Source: Flavobacteriaceae bacterium (lineage in GTDB: Bacteria; Bacteroidota; Bacteroidia; Flavobacteriales; Flavobacteriaceae). From it: DNA of 38,676 nucleotides. The notes below the pieces were generated by a model. That model worked only from the letters and a program-made list of their open reading frames with translations, searched no databases and was not told where the DNA came from. Position 1 is the first letter of the stretch; every line of letters starts with the position of its first letter. The stretch spans positions 1 to 38,676 of the forward strand of contig CANBWX010000018.1 in NCBI GenBank assembly GCA_947373225.1. Direction: 5' to 3'. The position numbers were made by a program, and so were the translations under genes. Of this stretch, positions 1-6,833 are shown in pieces.

Positions 1-84
1 CAAAAGACGTATTCTACTAATTCTTCTTCAAAAAATATATTAATTCATATTTAAGCACTAATTTTACTAAAATGATTTAAGGTT

Positions 85-1170
85 TTGGAAAATAAAAAAA
101 TAAAAAAGTCTGCACTTCATGAGAAAGCTGGTATTGCTTCGCCAGAAATTGTGAGCTTAAATTCTGTTGGGCAAATTCAACAATTCAGAAAAATACAACC
201 TTCATCAAAAGAATTGATTGATGGAATTTTATCCGGAAATATTTCTGCTTTAAGCCGAGCGATTACCTTAGTCGAAAGTACCAATAGCGATCATTTGGCG
301 AAAGCCAACGAGGTGATTAATGCTTGCTTACCGCACGCCAATAAATCAATCCGAATAGGAATTACAGGAGTTCCCGGTGTTGGAAAAAGCACTTTCATCG
401 AAGCTTTTGGAAAACATTTAACCAGTTTAGGAAAAAAAGTGGCAGTTCTTGCCGTTGATCCAAGTAGTTCGATTTCGCACGGAAGTATTCTTGGCGATAA
501 AACCCGAATGGAAGAATTGGTGAAAGATCCCAATGCTTACATTCGCCCTTCAGCCTCGGGGGATACACTTGGTGGTGTAGCTCGAAAAACCCGCGAAACC
601 ATTACACTTTGCGAAGCCTGTGGCTTCGATACTATACTTATAGAAACTGTTGGCGTTGGCCAAAGCGAAACTGCGGTTCATAGCATGGTAGATTTTTTTT
701 TACTTTTAAAAATTTCTGGCGCAGGCGACGAATTACAAGGAATCAAACGCGGAATTATGGAAATGGCCGATGCTATAATCATCAACAAAGCCGATGGCGA
801 TAATATCAGGAAAGCGAATTTAGCCAAAGTAGAATTCAATCGTGCTTTGCATCTTTTTCCAGCCAAGAAATCAGGTTGGACACCAATAACATCAACTTGT
901 AGCGCCATAACTCACGATGGAATTTCGAAAGTTTGGGACGCTGTCGAAAAGTTTATCGAACTCACAAAAGAGAATCATTATTTCTTCGAAAAACGAAAAG
1001 AACAAAATCAATATTGGATGTTAGAAACCATAAATGAGCATTTGAGAACCAACTTTTATAATCATCCAGAAATTCAAAAACTCTTGGAAGACAATAAAAA
1101 AGCGGTACAAAATGATGAAATATCCCCTTTTGCAGCCGCTCAGTTATTATTAGAAACGTATTTTAAATAA
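85..1170 (+). CDS. meaB: Methylmalonyl-CoA mutase-associated GTPase MeaB
   Basis: This is a G3E-type P-loop GTPase (MeaB/ArgK family). Family members act as chaperones that load and protect the B12 cofactor of methylmalonyl-CoA mutase in the cytoplasm. The 361-aa product has a Walker A motif GVPGVGKST (residues 95-103), a VDPSSS switch (124-129), an ETVGVGQSE segment (187-195) and the guanine-specificity motif NKAD (234-237), all in family order and at family length. The start is TTG at 85. The only nearby upstream ATG (72) runs into a stop after two codons, and the next in-frame Met lies near residue 142, beyond the Walker A motif, so the non-ATG start is effectively forced. The mutase subunits are not in this window. 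The call is firm; the exact start is inferred. Confidence 0.95.
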   Translation: MENKKIKKSALHEKAGIASPEIVSLNSVGQIQQFRKIQPSSKELIDGILSGNISALSRAITLVESTNSDHLAKANEVINACLPHANKSIRIGITGVPGVGKSTFIEAFGKHLTSLGKKVAVLAVDPSSSISHGSILGDKTRMEELVKDPNAYIRPSASGDTLGGVARKTRETITLCEACGFDTILIETVGVGQSETAVHSMVDFFLLLKISGAGDELQGIKRGIMEMADAIIINKADGDNIRKANLAKVEFNRALHLFPAKKSGWTPITSTCSAITHDGISKVWDAVEKFIELTKENHYFFEKRKEQNQYWMLETINEHLRTNFYNHPEIQKLLEDNKKAVQNDEISPFAAAQLLLETYFK

Positions 1171-1199
1171 CTTAAAAAAATATACCCCATCTACTTCAA

Positions 1200-1259
1200 T
1201 TTTATAAATATTTTACATTTTATACCATATGCGGTATAAAATGTAAAATATTTATAAAA
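1200..1259. repeat. 27-bp perfect inverted repeat centred on the strongest hip operator
   Basis: The left arm (1200-1226) and right arm (1233-1259) are exact reverse complements of 27 bp, with a 6-bp spacer. The TATACC and GGTATA operator cores form the inner ends of the arms. The symmetry is far longer than an HTH dimer needs, so it may extend the operator, form a cruciform or RNA hairpin, or end meaB transcription. Confidence 0.9.
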
Positions 1260-1295
1260 ATATACCGTTTAAGGTATTAAATATTAAAAAATATG

Positions 1296-1303
1296 TATTT
1301 TTG
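1296..1303 (+). promoter_or_regulatory. -7 element (TAnnTTTG) of the hipBST promoter
   Basis: TATTTTTG matches the Bacteroidota -7 consensus TAnnTTTG and predicts a transcript start near 1310. The in-frame ATG at 1293 would therefore lie upstream of the transcript, which favours the ATG at 1323 as the hipB start. The third operator-like dyad overlaps this element. No convincing -33 box was found. Confidence 0.6.
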
Positions 1304-1322
1304 TACTTTTAAAGGTATAAAA

Positions 1323-1556
1323 ATGAAGAAAAATCTAAACAATATCAGCATTCACTTAAAAAATAAACGCAAACAAAACAAACTAACACAACCCGAATTA
1401 GCTTTAAAAGCAGGAGTTGGATTACGCTTTGTCAGAGATTTAGAACAAGGCAAAAATACTTTACGAATGGATAAGGTGAATGATGTGTTACGACTATTTG
1501 GAGAAACCCTAGGAGTAGTTGCAATGGATCGAGATAAATTAATAAGCAATGAATAG
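1323..1556 (+). CDS. hipB: HipB-like antitoxin / autorepressor (HTH_3)
   Basis: This 77-aa product is a helix-turn-helix protein of the Xre/HipB type. The HTH runs from about residue 8 to 62 and contains the LTQPELALKAGV and RFVRDLEQGKNTLRMD segments, ending in the LFGETLGV stretch typical of HipB. Family members dimerise, bind operators upstream of their own operon and hold the kinase toxin in an inactive complex. The longer reading from an ATG at 1293 was rejected because that codon lies in the promoter -7 element. The gene overlaps hipS by 8 nt, which suggests coupled translation. It is the first gene of a three-gene module ending at a strong terminator (2882-2915). Confidence 0.88.
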   Translation: MKKNLNNISIHLKNKRKQNKLTQPELALKAGVGLRFVRDLEQGKNTLRMDKVNDVLRLFGETLGVVAMDRDKLISNE

Positions 1557-1875
1557 AAGTGGAAACGTATATATGAAAAATGTTTTTTGTGGCGTAGTAA
1601 GCGAAACAGACGACGGCTATTTATTTGAATACAACAAAGACTATTTACAAAACAATCAATCACAAGCCGTAAGTTTGACATTACCATTAACCGAACCCGC
1701 CTACAAAAGCAAAACACTATTTGCCTTTTTTGATGGATTAATTCCCGAAGGTTGGCTTTTAGACATTGCCGAAAGAAACTGGAAAATAAATTACAAAGAC
1801 AGAATGGGTTTGCTCCTAACCTGCTGTAAAGATTGTATTGGAGCCGTAAGCGTAACAAAAAATGAAGAATTATAA
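1549..1875 (+). CDS. hipS: HipS-like protein (HipA N-terminal subdomain as a separate protein)
   Basis: The 108-aa product matches only the small N-terminal subdomain 1 of HipA kinases. The FFDGLIPEGWLL (about residues 60-71) and CIGAVSV (about 96-102) segments correspond to conserved HipA N-subdomain motifs. In two-gene hipBA systems this domain is fused to the kinase. In HipBST systems, described in enteropathogenic E. coli, it is a separate protein, HipS, that acts as the antitoxin. The gene overlaps hipB by 8 nt and hipT by 14 nt in different frames, so stoichiometry may be set by translational coupling. A frameshifted hipA was considered. I reject it because hipT has its own start and an intact N-terminal extension, and the order B-S-T matches the known tripartite module. 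Confidence 0.82.
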   Translation: MNRSGNVYMKNVFCGVVSETDDGYLFEYNKDYLQNNQSQAVSLTLPLTEPAYKSKTLFAFFDGLIPEGWLLDIAERNWKINYKDRMGLLLTCCKDCIGAVSVTKNEEL

Positions 1876-2881
1876 AAAGAAATATCTAGCAACAAAAGAC
1901 TTTCCAGAAGTACGCGAAAAAAGCACTTTCTACGGAAAACGCTGTTTGCATTGTTATGAACCACTTTTTGATACAAATTCTGATTTTCATGAAGCTTGTA
2001 ACAAACGTTTTTTTGGACAACTAAAAACACCCCAACTTGACTACAGTTTAAATAATTTGCAAGAATTGGCGGCACAAGTTATCCAAAGTCAAATGGCAGT
2101 TACAGGAGTTCAAGCCAAAGTGTCATTGAGTCTATATAGAAAACAAGAAAAAAATTTAACCAAAAAGCTCACTATAGTTGGTCTTTATGGTGATTACATC
2201 TTAAAACCGCCATCCGAACATTATGCGCAACTACCCGAATTAGAAAGCGCAACAATGCACATGGCTGATGTTTGTGGCATAAAAGCAGTTCCGCATAGTT
2301 TAATTCATTTGCAAGACGAAACACTTTGTTATATCACCAAACGTGTAGATAGAACCCGAAAAGGCAAACTACAAATGGAGGATATGTGCCAATTAAGTGA
2401 GCGCTTAACCGAAGATAAATATAAAGGAAGTCATGAGCAAGTGGCTAAATTGGTTTTGAAATATTCTTCAAATCCTTTGCTTAATGTTAGTGATTTTTAT
2501 GAGCAAGTGCTTTTTAGTTTTTTTACTGGAAACAGCGATATGCATTTAAAGAATTTTTCGCTACTAGAGAAAGAAGGATTGGGAATGAGTTTATGTCCCG
2601 CTTATGATTTAGTACCAACAGCATTAGTAAACACAGCCGACAACGAAGAATTAGCATTAACTTTAAATGCAAAAAAAAGGAAATTGAATTATAATGATTT
2701 TCTTGCTGCTTATGTAAATGGTGGTTTGAATAAGAAAGTTTTAGACAATACTTTAGAACTTTTTGTATTTTGTAAACCCGAAATGTTAGCTGTTTTAGAA
2801 AAAAGTTTTGTGAGTGATGAGTACAAAGAAAAATATTATTCGTTGATAAATTCTAGATATAAGCAGTTGAAATTACAGTAG
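1862..2881 (+). CDS. hipT: HipT-like serine/threonine kinase toxin
   Basis: This 339-aa HipA-fold kinase lacks N-subdomain 1, as HipT does. From the N-terminus it has a possible zinc knuckle (C28, C31, H43, C46), a Gly-rich loop region AVTGVQAK (79-86), an ATP-binding Lys in YILKPPSE (K115), E128 downstream, the catalytic segment GNSDMHLKN (223-231, with D226, H228, K230, N231) and the metal-binding Asp in CPAYDLVPT (D249). All catalytic positions look intact. Known HipT phosphorylates tryptophanyl-tRNA synthetase and inhibits translation; the target here is not visible. In E. coli HipT the loop carries an autophosphorylated S-I-S motif. Here the equivalent triplet is A-V-T, so only the second position could be phosphorylated. 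The gene overlaps hipS by 14 nt. Confidence 0.85.
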   Translation: MKNYKKKYLATKDFPEVREKSTFYGKRCLHCYEPLFDTNSDFHEACNKRFFGQLKTPQLDYSLNNLQELAAQVIQSQMAVTGVQAKVSLSLYRKQEKNLTKKLTIVGLYGDYILKPPSEHYAQLPELESATMHMADVCGIKAVPHSLIHLQDETLCYITKRVDRTRKGKLQMEDMCQLSERLTEDKYKGSHEQVAKLVLKYSSNPLLNVSDFYEQVLFSFFTGNSDMHLKNFSLLEKEGLGMSLCPAYDLVPTALVNTADNEELALTLNAKKRKLNYNDFLAAYVNGGLNKKVLDNTLELFVFCKPEMLAVLEKSFVSDEYKEKYYSLINSRYKQLKLQ

Positions 2882-2915
2882 AAAACCGCTAAAAAAAATT
2901 TTTTAGCGGTTTTTT
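2882..2915. terminator. Bidirectional intrinsic terminator after hipT
   Basis: A 15-bp stem (2882-2896 with 2899-2913, core ACCGCT/AGCGGT) is followed by a T-run on the plus strand and also ends in T residues on the minus strand. It can end the hipBST transcript and that of the convergent 76-aa gene. Confidence 0.85.
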
Positions 2916-2979
2916 ATATAATAGAATACGTTACCGAATTTAAGCTTTGTAATCGCTCAGTTATTATTGAAAAAAGTAC

Positions 2980-3210
2980 TTATTCTTTTTCGTAACGTTC
3001 CATTTCTCGATCGTAAAATTCATTGGCAAGAACTATTAATCCTTCCATTTCAGCGTTTAATTCGGCCTCATCAAGATCTTCAGCTTCTTCCATAAACTCC
3101 ACTTCATCATCTTTTAAATTAATAATAAATCGAGGATAATCAAGATGAATGATAAAAATATCTTCGGGAAAATCGGTGTTGTCTCCTAGTAAAAATTTAG
3201 GTAATTCCAT
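2980..3210 (-). CDS. Conserved acidic small protein, function unknown
   Basis: I do not recognise a named family. The 76-aa product is very acidic: about 25 Asp/Glu against about 6 Lys/Arg. It begins MELPKFLLGDNTDFPEDIFI, followed by a short beta-like stretch (IIHLDYPRFIINL), and ends in a probable amphipathic helix rich in E, L and A. It has no signal peptide, membrane segment or Cys. It starts at an ATG and lies downstream of the SPFH gene on the same strand, separated by an octad-repeat region, so it may be read from either promoter. The sensible amino-acid composition and the position before a shared terminator support a real gene. Confidence 0.7.
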   Translation of the reverse strand: MELPKFLLGDNTDFPEDIFIIHLDYPRFIINLKDDEVEFMEEAEDLDEAELNAEMEGLIVLANEFYDREMERYEKE

Positions 3211-3215
3211 ATTTA

Positions 3216-3279
3216 TTGTTTAATCGGTTATTCGTTAATTTATTTTAGATTAACCGATTAAACAAATAATCGATTAACC
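3216..3279. repeat. Degenerate 8-bp repeats arranged as an inverted pair
   Basis: Octamers of the type (C/T)G(G/T)TTAAT run on the plus strand from 3217 (TGTTTAAT, CGGTTATT, CGTTAATT). On the minus strand they run from 3279 down to 3248 (TGGTTAAT, CGATTATT, TGTTTAAT, CGGTTAAT). The two sets give a 15-bp perfect inverted repeat (3216-3230 with 3251-3265). The element fills the gap between the 76-aa gene and the SPFH gene. Confidence 0.75.
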
Positions 3280-3288
3280 ATTTTAAAT

Positions 3289-4197
3289 CTATTTATCAGA
3301 AAGAATAACGGGTGTATTCCCTTTACTATTCATAAAAATAATTTTGGTATTGGGTGAGGCTGCTAATTCTTTTTGCGCCTTTATAGATTCGTATTGCAAT
3401 TGTTTGTCTGTTAGACCCATTGAAATAATATGCTGATAATCAGCAATACCTTGAGCTTCCACTCTTTTCCGTTCGGCTTCTTGTTTTTCTTTTTGAAGTA
3501 CAAAAGTCATTTTTTGAGCATCTTGTTCAGCATTAATTTTACTTTCGATAGAGGCTTTTACAGAAGTAGGCAAATTGATATTTCTAATCAATAATTGTTC
3601 TAAAACTAAACCACGTAATTTAAAATCAGCTTCGATGGTTTTAAAAATTCGCTGTTGAAATTCATTTCTTTTGGTAGAATATAAAGCTACGGCATCATAA
3701 TAAACAGCATTATCACGAATTCTTGTTCTTGTCACGGGACGTACAATTTTATCGGTATAATTGACACCAATTTGTTTGAAAATTTTCGGTGCATCCGATG
3801 GAGTAATTCGGTACAAAACCGTTAAATCAATTACAACTTCCAGTCCGTCATTCGACAAAACACGAATGGCGTCATCACCTACTTGAGCTCCTTCACCGTG
3901 AACGGCTGACATGGTGTAATTTTGAGTTTGAATATCAAAATCGGTCACATCAAGAAGTGGGTTTATTAGATGCAAACCACTTTCTAAAACTTCGGGTTCA
4001 ACACTTCCGTAAAGCGATTGAACACCTACTTTTCCAGCATTAATTTGCTTGAACATCGAAGACGAAACCCCCAATAAAATAGCTGCAATTCCAAGGATTT
4101 TAAAAATATTTGAAAAGTGTGAAAGTTGACTTTGATTGTTTTTCAATGAAAAACTAAAAATCAGTAAAATAACCCCAATAATAATAAATAGTACCAT
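3289..4197 (-). CDS. SPFH/Band 7 (prohibitin-like) membrane protein
   Basis: The 302-aa protein has an N-terminal hydrophobic hairpin (about residues 1-18 and 33-50). An SPFH domain follows, with the prohibitin-like segments NAGKVGVQSLYGSV, then ESGLHLINPL, then RNINLPTSVKASIESKINAE. A coiled coil rich in K, E and Q (about 225-265) precedes a short tail. Members of the family form large ring assemblies on the inner membrane and scaffold proteases or organise membrane domains; the partner here is unknown. The length is normal for bacterial prohibitin homologues. No NfeD-like or FtsH gene is adjacent. The start is the ATG at 4197. Confidence 0.88.
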   Translation of the reverse strand: MVLFIIIGVILLIFSFSLKNNQSQLSHFSNIFKILGIAAILLGVSSSMFKQINAGKVGVQSLYGSVEPEVLESGLHLINPLLDVTDFDIQTQNYTMSAVHGEGAQVGDDAIRVLSNDGLEVVIDLTVLYRITPSDAPKIFKQIGVNYTDKIVRPVTRTRIRDNAVYYDAVALYSTKRNEFQQRIFKTIEADFKLRGLVLEQLLIRNINLPTSVKASIESKINAEQDAQKMTFVLQKEKQEAERKRVEAQGIADYQHIISMGLTDKQLQYESIKAQKELAASPNTKIIFMNSKGNTPVILSDK

Positions 4198-4274
4198 TTT
4201 TTAAAGTTTAGATTAGTTTGTTAATTATACGAGGAAATTTATTGGAAGTTGCATTTACTAGAAAAATTTAATTC

Positions 4275-5651
4275 CTAAGCGTTTTCTAATGCTAATTTTT
4301 TTGTTAATCTCGCAAAGCGAATATACAAAAATAAAGCTGCCGAAGTGAGTCCTGCCAAAAGTCCTATCCAAATTCCGGTTGCTCCTAAATCAGTATGTTT
4401 TCCTAAATAATAAGAAATTGGAAAACCAATAACCCAATACGCCACGAAAGTAATATACATAGGAACTTTTACATCTTGTAAACCTCTCAAAGATCCAAGA
4501 ACAACCACTTGAATTCCATCTGAAATTTGGAAAACGGCAGCTACCAAAATCAATTGTGATGCAATACTAATTATTTCTTGATTATCGATTATTTGTGAAG
4601 AATCGGTCATATTCAAAAACAAATGCGGTAAGTAATTATGGAAAATTACGAAAACAAGACCAAAAAATATTTCGAAAATAATAGTCAACAAGAATATGGA
4701 TCGTGCTGTTATTATTAGGTTTTTAAAATCTTTCGACCCTTTATGAAAACTCACCCGAATCATTGCCGTTACACTAAATCCCATCGCAAACATAAAAGTT
4801 GTCGATGCCATAATAAGAGCAATTTGGTTTGCAGCCTGACTATTTTTTCCTAGAGAACCTGAAAGCCAGATTGCTGCAGTAAACAAAGTCACTTCAAACA
4901 ACATTTGCATCGCCGAAGGAAGTCCAAGATTGATGATTTTCATCAAGATTGACTTCCGAATTTCCTTGAAAGTAAAATTCTTGAAATATCTTTTGAAAGC
5001 GGCATTTTTCCGCAAAATGAAGTGCATAAAAACCACCATCATAATTCTGGAAATTACGGTTCCTAATGCGGCTCCCAGAATTCCCAATTTCGGGAAACCC
5101 CAAACTCCATAAATCAACACATAATTAAAAAAAATATGAACTACGTTTGCCAAATAAATAGCATACATAGAATATTTTGTCTGCGATAAACCATCGGCAA
5201 ATTGTTTGTATCCTTGGAAAATAATCACGGGAATCAGCGAAAAAGCAACCCAATCTATATAAGGTGTCGCCAGTTTTACAACCGCTTCAGGTTGATTCAT
5301 CAAGTTCATTATGGATTTTGATAATACAATCAAGGCAAAAATGGTAATTCCTAAAATCACGCATAATAAAAGCCCGTGATGAAAAGTAGTTCTAATTTTT
5401 TTATCGTCTTTTTCGGCATCGGCCTCAGCAATCAAAGGCGTTATCGCCGTAGAAAACCCAATTCCTAATGACAATCCAATAAAGATAAAACTATTACCAA
5501 GAGAAACTGCCGCTAACTCAGTAGAACCAAGGTTTCCGACCATAAAATTATCTACAATTCCTATCAAAGTATGACCCAACATTCCCAAAATCACGGGATA
5601 AGCCAGTCGTAAATTATAAGAGAACTCTTTTGTGTATTTTGTAAAACTCAA
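4275..5651 (-). CDS. MATE family multidrug/cation antiporter
   Basis: The 458-aa protein has about twelve hydrophobic segments in two homologous halves, as expected for MatE transporters, which export drugs or metabolites using a Na+ or H+ gradient. Family-typical segments include YPVILGMLGHTLIGIVDNFM near the N-terminus and LGSLRGLQDVKVPMY in the second half. The N-terminus fits the NorM branch common in Bacteroidota. Substrate cannot be told from sequence. The gene stands alone on the minus strand, about 75 bp upstream of the SPFH gene, with a repeat-bearing gap on its 5' side. Confidence 0.92.
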   Translation of the reverse strand: MSFTKYTKEFSYNLRLAYPVILGMLGHTLIGIVDNFMVGNLGSTELAAVSLGNSFIFIGLSLGIGFSTAITPLIAEADAEKDDKKIRTTFHHGLLLCVILGITIFALIVLSKSIMNLMNQPEAVVKLATPYIDWVAFSLIPVIIFQGYKQFADGLSQTKYSMYAIYLANVVHIFFNYVLIYGVWGFPKLGILGAALGTVISRIMMVVFMHFILRKNAAFKRYFKNFTFKEIRKSILMKIINLGLPSAMQMLFEVTLFTAAIWLSGSLGKNSQAANQIALIMASTTFMFAMGFSVTAMIRVSFHKGSKDFKNLIITARSIFLLTIIFEIFFGLVFVIFHNYLPHLFLNMTDSSQIIDNQEIISIASQLILVAAVFQISDGIQVVVLGSLRGLQDVKVPMYITFVAYWVIGFPISYYLGKHTDLGATGIWIGLLAGLTSAALFLYIRFARLTKKLALENA

Positions 5652-5697
5652 TTTGCTTTTTTTAAGATTGCAAATGTAACTTAAATTAAAACAAAAT

Positions 5698-5801
5698 CCT
5701 CACCCCAACCCTCTCCAAAGGAGAGGTAGACTATACTGGATTGAAAACAAACTAATAAAAACCAAATTCTTAGCAAATAAAAAATCCGTGAAATCTGTGG
5801 C
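5698..5801. repeat. Short flavobacterial-type intergenic repeats
   Basis: Two stretches resemble short repeats I recall from other Flavobacterium intergenic regions; this was not checked. The first (about 5698-5730) centres on a 7-bp palindrome CCTCTCC/GGAGAGG (5710-5726). The second (about 5783-5801) reads ATCCGTGAAATCTGTGGC. Neither codes for protein. Confidence 0.45.
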
Positions 5802-5807
5802 AAAAAA

Positions 5808-6683
5808 TTAGCCTTCTAATTCCTTTTTATACACTTCAAAATTAGCCAATATCTTTTCGTCTAATACTGGTTTTTTAATATCCGTATGTTTCTGCATTTC
5901 TTCCCAGATGATTTTTGCCACGATATAACGCGCCATTTCCTTGTCATCGGCAGGAATTATATACCAAGGAGCGTTTGCTGTCGAAGTCTTATTAATTGCT
6001 TCCTCATAATATTTCATGTATTCGTCCCAATGTTCGCGTTCTTTCAAATCACCTGGTGAAAATTTCCAATGTTGCTCTACATTTTCTAATCTTCTTAGCA
6101 GTCTTTTTCGCTGTTCCTCCTTACTCAAATGGAAAAAAAACTTCATAACAATCGTTCCATTTTGGCTAATATGACTCTCAAAATTATTGATTTGTTGCAT
6201 TCTATTTTCCCAAAATTCGGGTGTAATGTCTTCCACTTTCTCAACGCCAGGCAAATTTTCACTCAAAATATATTCGGGATGAACTCTTGTAACAAGCACA
6301 TTTTCATAATAGGTTCTATTAAAAACCGCAAACTTCCCTTTTTCAGGCAAAGCCAAATAATGACGCCATAAATAATCGTGCTCCAATTCGGTCGAATTCG
6401 GCGTTTTAAAACTATGGACAACAACACCACGCGGATTAAATTCCTTAAAAACTTCCCGAATCAAGCTATCCTTTCCAGACGTATCCATTCCTTGCAAACA
6501 AATCAAAACACCATACCTATTATGAGCATACATCACATCTTGCAGCTCACTCAGCTTGGCTTGAACCTTGATTAACTTGTCTTCTTTCTCATCGGCATCG
6601 GCATTATTAAACAAGTTGGTGGGGATTTTTGACAATTCAATTTTGCCAACAACTTTAAAATCATCCGGGTTTATAGATTTCAT
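5808..6683 (-). CDS. PPK2 family polyphosphate:nucleotide phosphotransferase
   Basis: The 291-aa single-domain PPK2 protein transfers phosphate between polyphosphate and nucleotides in the cytoplasm. The Walker A motif is GMDTSGKD (65-72). It is followed by the lid-region segment SFKTPNSTELEHDYLWR (91-107) and the FNRTYYENVLVTRVHPE segment (121-137), which stands in the Walker B region. The sequence style fits the class whose members phosphorylate nucleoside mono- and diphosphates (the polyphosphate:nucleotide phosphotransferase subgroup, possibly class III). That subclass call is an inference. The length is normal for one domain. The gene is flanked by repeat elements on both sides and appears monocistronic. 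Confidence 0.9.
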   Translation of the reverse strand: MKSINPDDFKVVGKIELSKIPTNLFNNADADEKEDKLIKVQAKLSELQDVMYAHNRYGVLICLQGMDTSGKDSLIREVFKEFNPRGVVVHSFKTPNSTELEHDYLWRHYLALPEKGKFAVFNRTYYENVLVTRVHPEYILSENLPGVEKVEDITPEFWENRMQQINNFESHISQNGTIVMKFFFHLSKEEQRKRLLRRLENVEQHWKFSPGDLKEREHWDEYMKYYEEAINKTSTANAPWYIIPADDKEMARYIVAKIIWEEMQKHTDIKKPVLDEKILANFEVYKKELEG

Positions 6684-6727
6684 AGGAAATAATTTATATT
6701 TACAAAATCAAATATAACGATTAATCG

Positions 6728-6813
6728 AAGCTATTTCCTGCTATTCGTTGCAATATTTTCTTTTTTGGCAGCAAAAAAGAAAAGGATTTCCACTTCTATC
6801 AGGGCTAGGGCAT
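6728..6813. repeat. Flavobacterium-type intergenic repeat with a 12-bp hairpin
   Basis: The segment from CTATTTCCTGCTATTCGTTG to GGATTTCCACTTCTATCAGG resembles a repeat I recall from many Flavobacterium intergenic regions. Its centre holds a perfect 12-bp inverted repeat (6756-6767 with 6772-6783) around GCAG. An open frame continues upstream from the next gene into it, but this is not a sensible protein start. Confidence 0.6.
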
Positions 6814-6833
6814 TCGTTTTCAAAATAACATTT

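Larger units (their letters stand above)
1181..1319 (+). promoter_or_regulatory. HipB-type operator array upstream of hipBST
   Basis: Four TATACC/GGTATA-based sites precede hipB. Two are dyads: TATACC-N6-GGTATA at 1221-1238 and TATACC-N6-GGTATT at 1261-1278. A weaker dyad, TGTACT-N6-GGTATA, is at 1302-1319, and a TATACC half-site is at 1181-1186. Their centres (about 1189.5, 1229.5, 1269.5 and 1310.5) are 40-41 bp apart. Known HipB proteins bind several dyads of the TATCC-N8-GGATA type and autorepress their operon. The match in architecture is seen directly; binding is inferred. Confidence 0.75.

Noticed and set aside
1293..1322. Longer hipB starting at the ATG at 1293
   Set aside because: This ATG lies just before and overlaps the predicted promoter region, and the extra ten residues are not HTH-like; the ATG at 1323 gives a normal HipB start.
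1352..1858. 168-codon minus-strand frame opposite hipB and hipS
   Set aside because: It is antisense to two genes with clear domains and has a composition rich in Arg, Leu and Ser with no motif; it is a shadow frame.
1549..2881. hipS-hipT as one hipA broken by a frameshift
   Set aside because: hipT has its own ATG and a structured N-terminal extension, the order and sizes match HipBST, and all kinase residues are intact.
6765..6833. N-terminal extension of the propeller protein
   Set aside because: The 23 residues are encoded within an intergenic repeat and its hairpin, and are strongly basic, unlike the rest of the protein.
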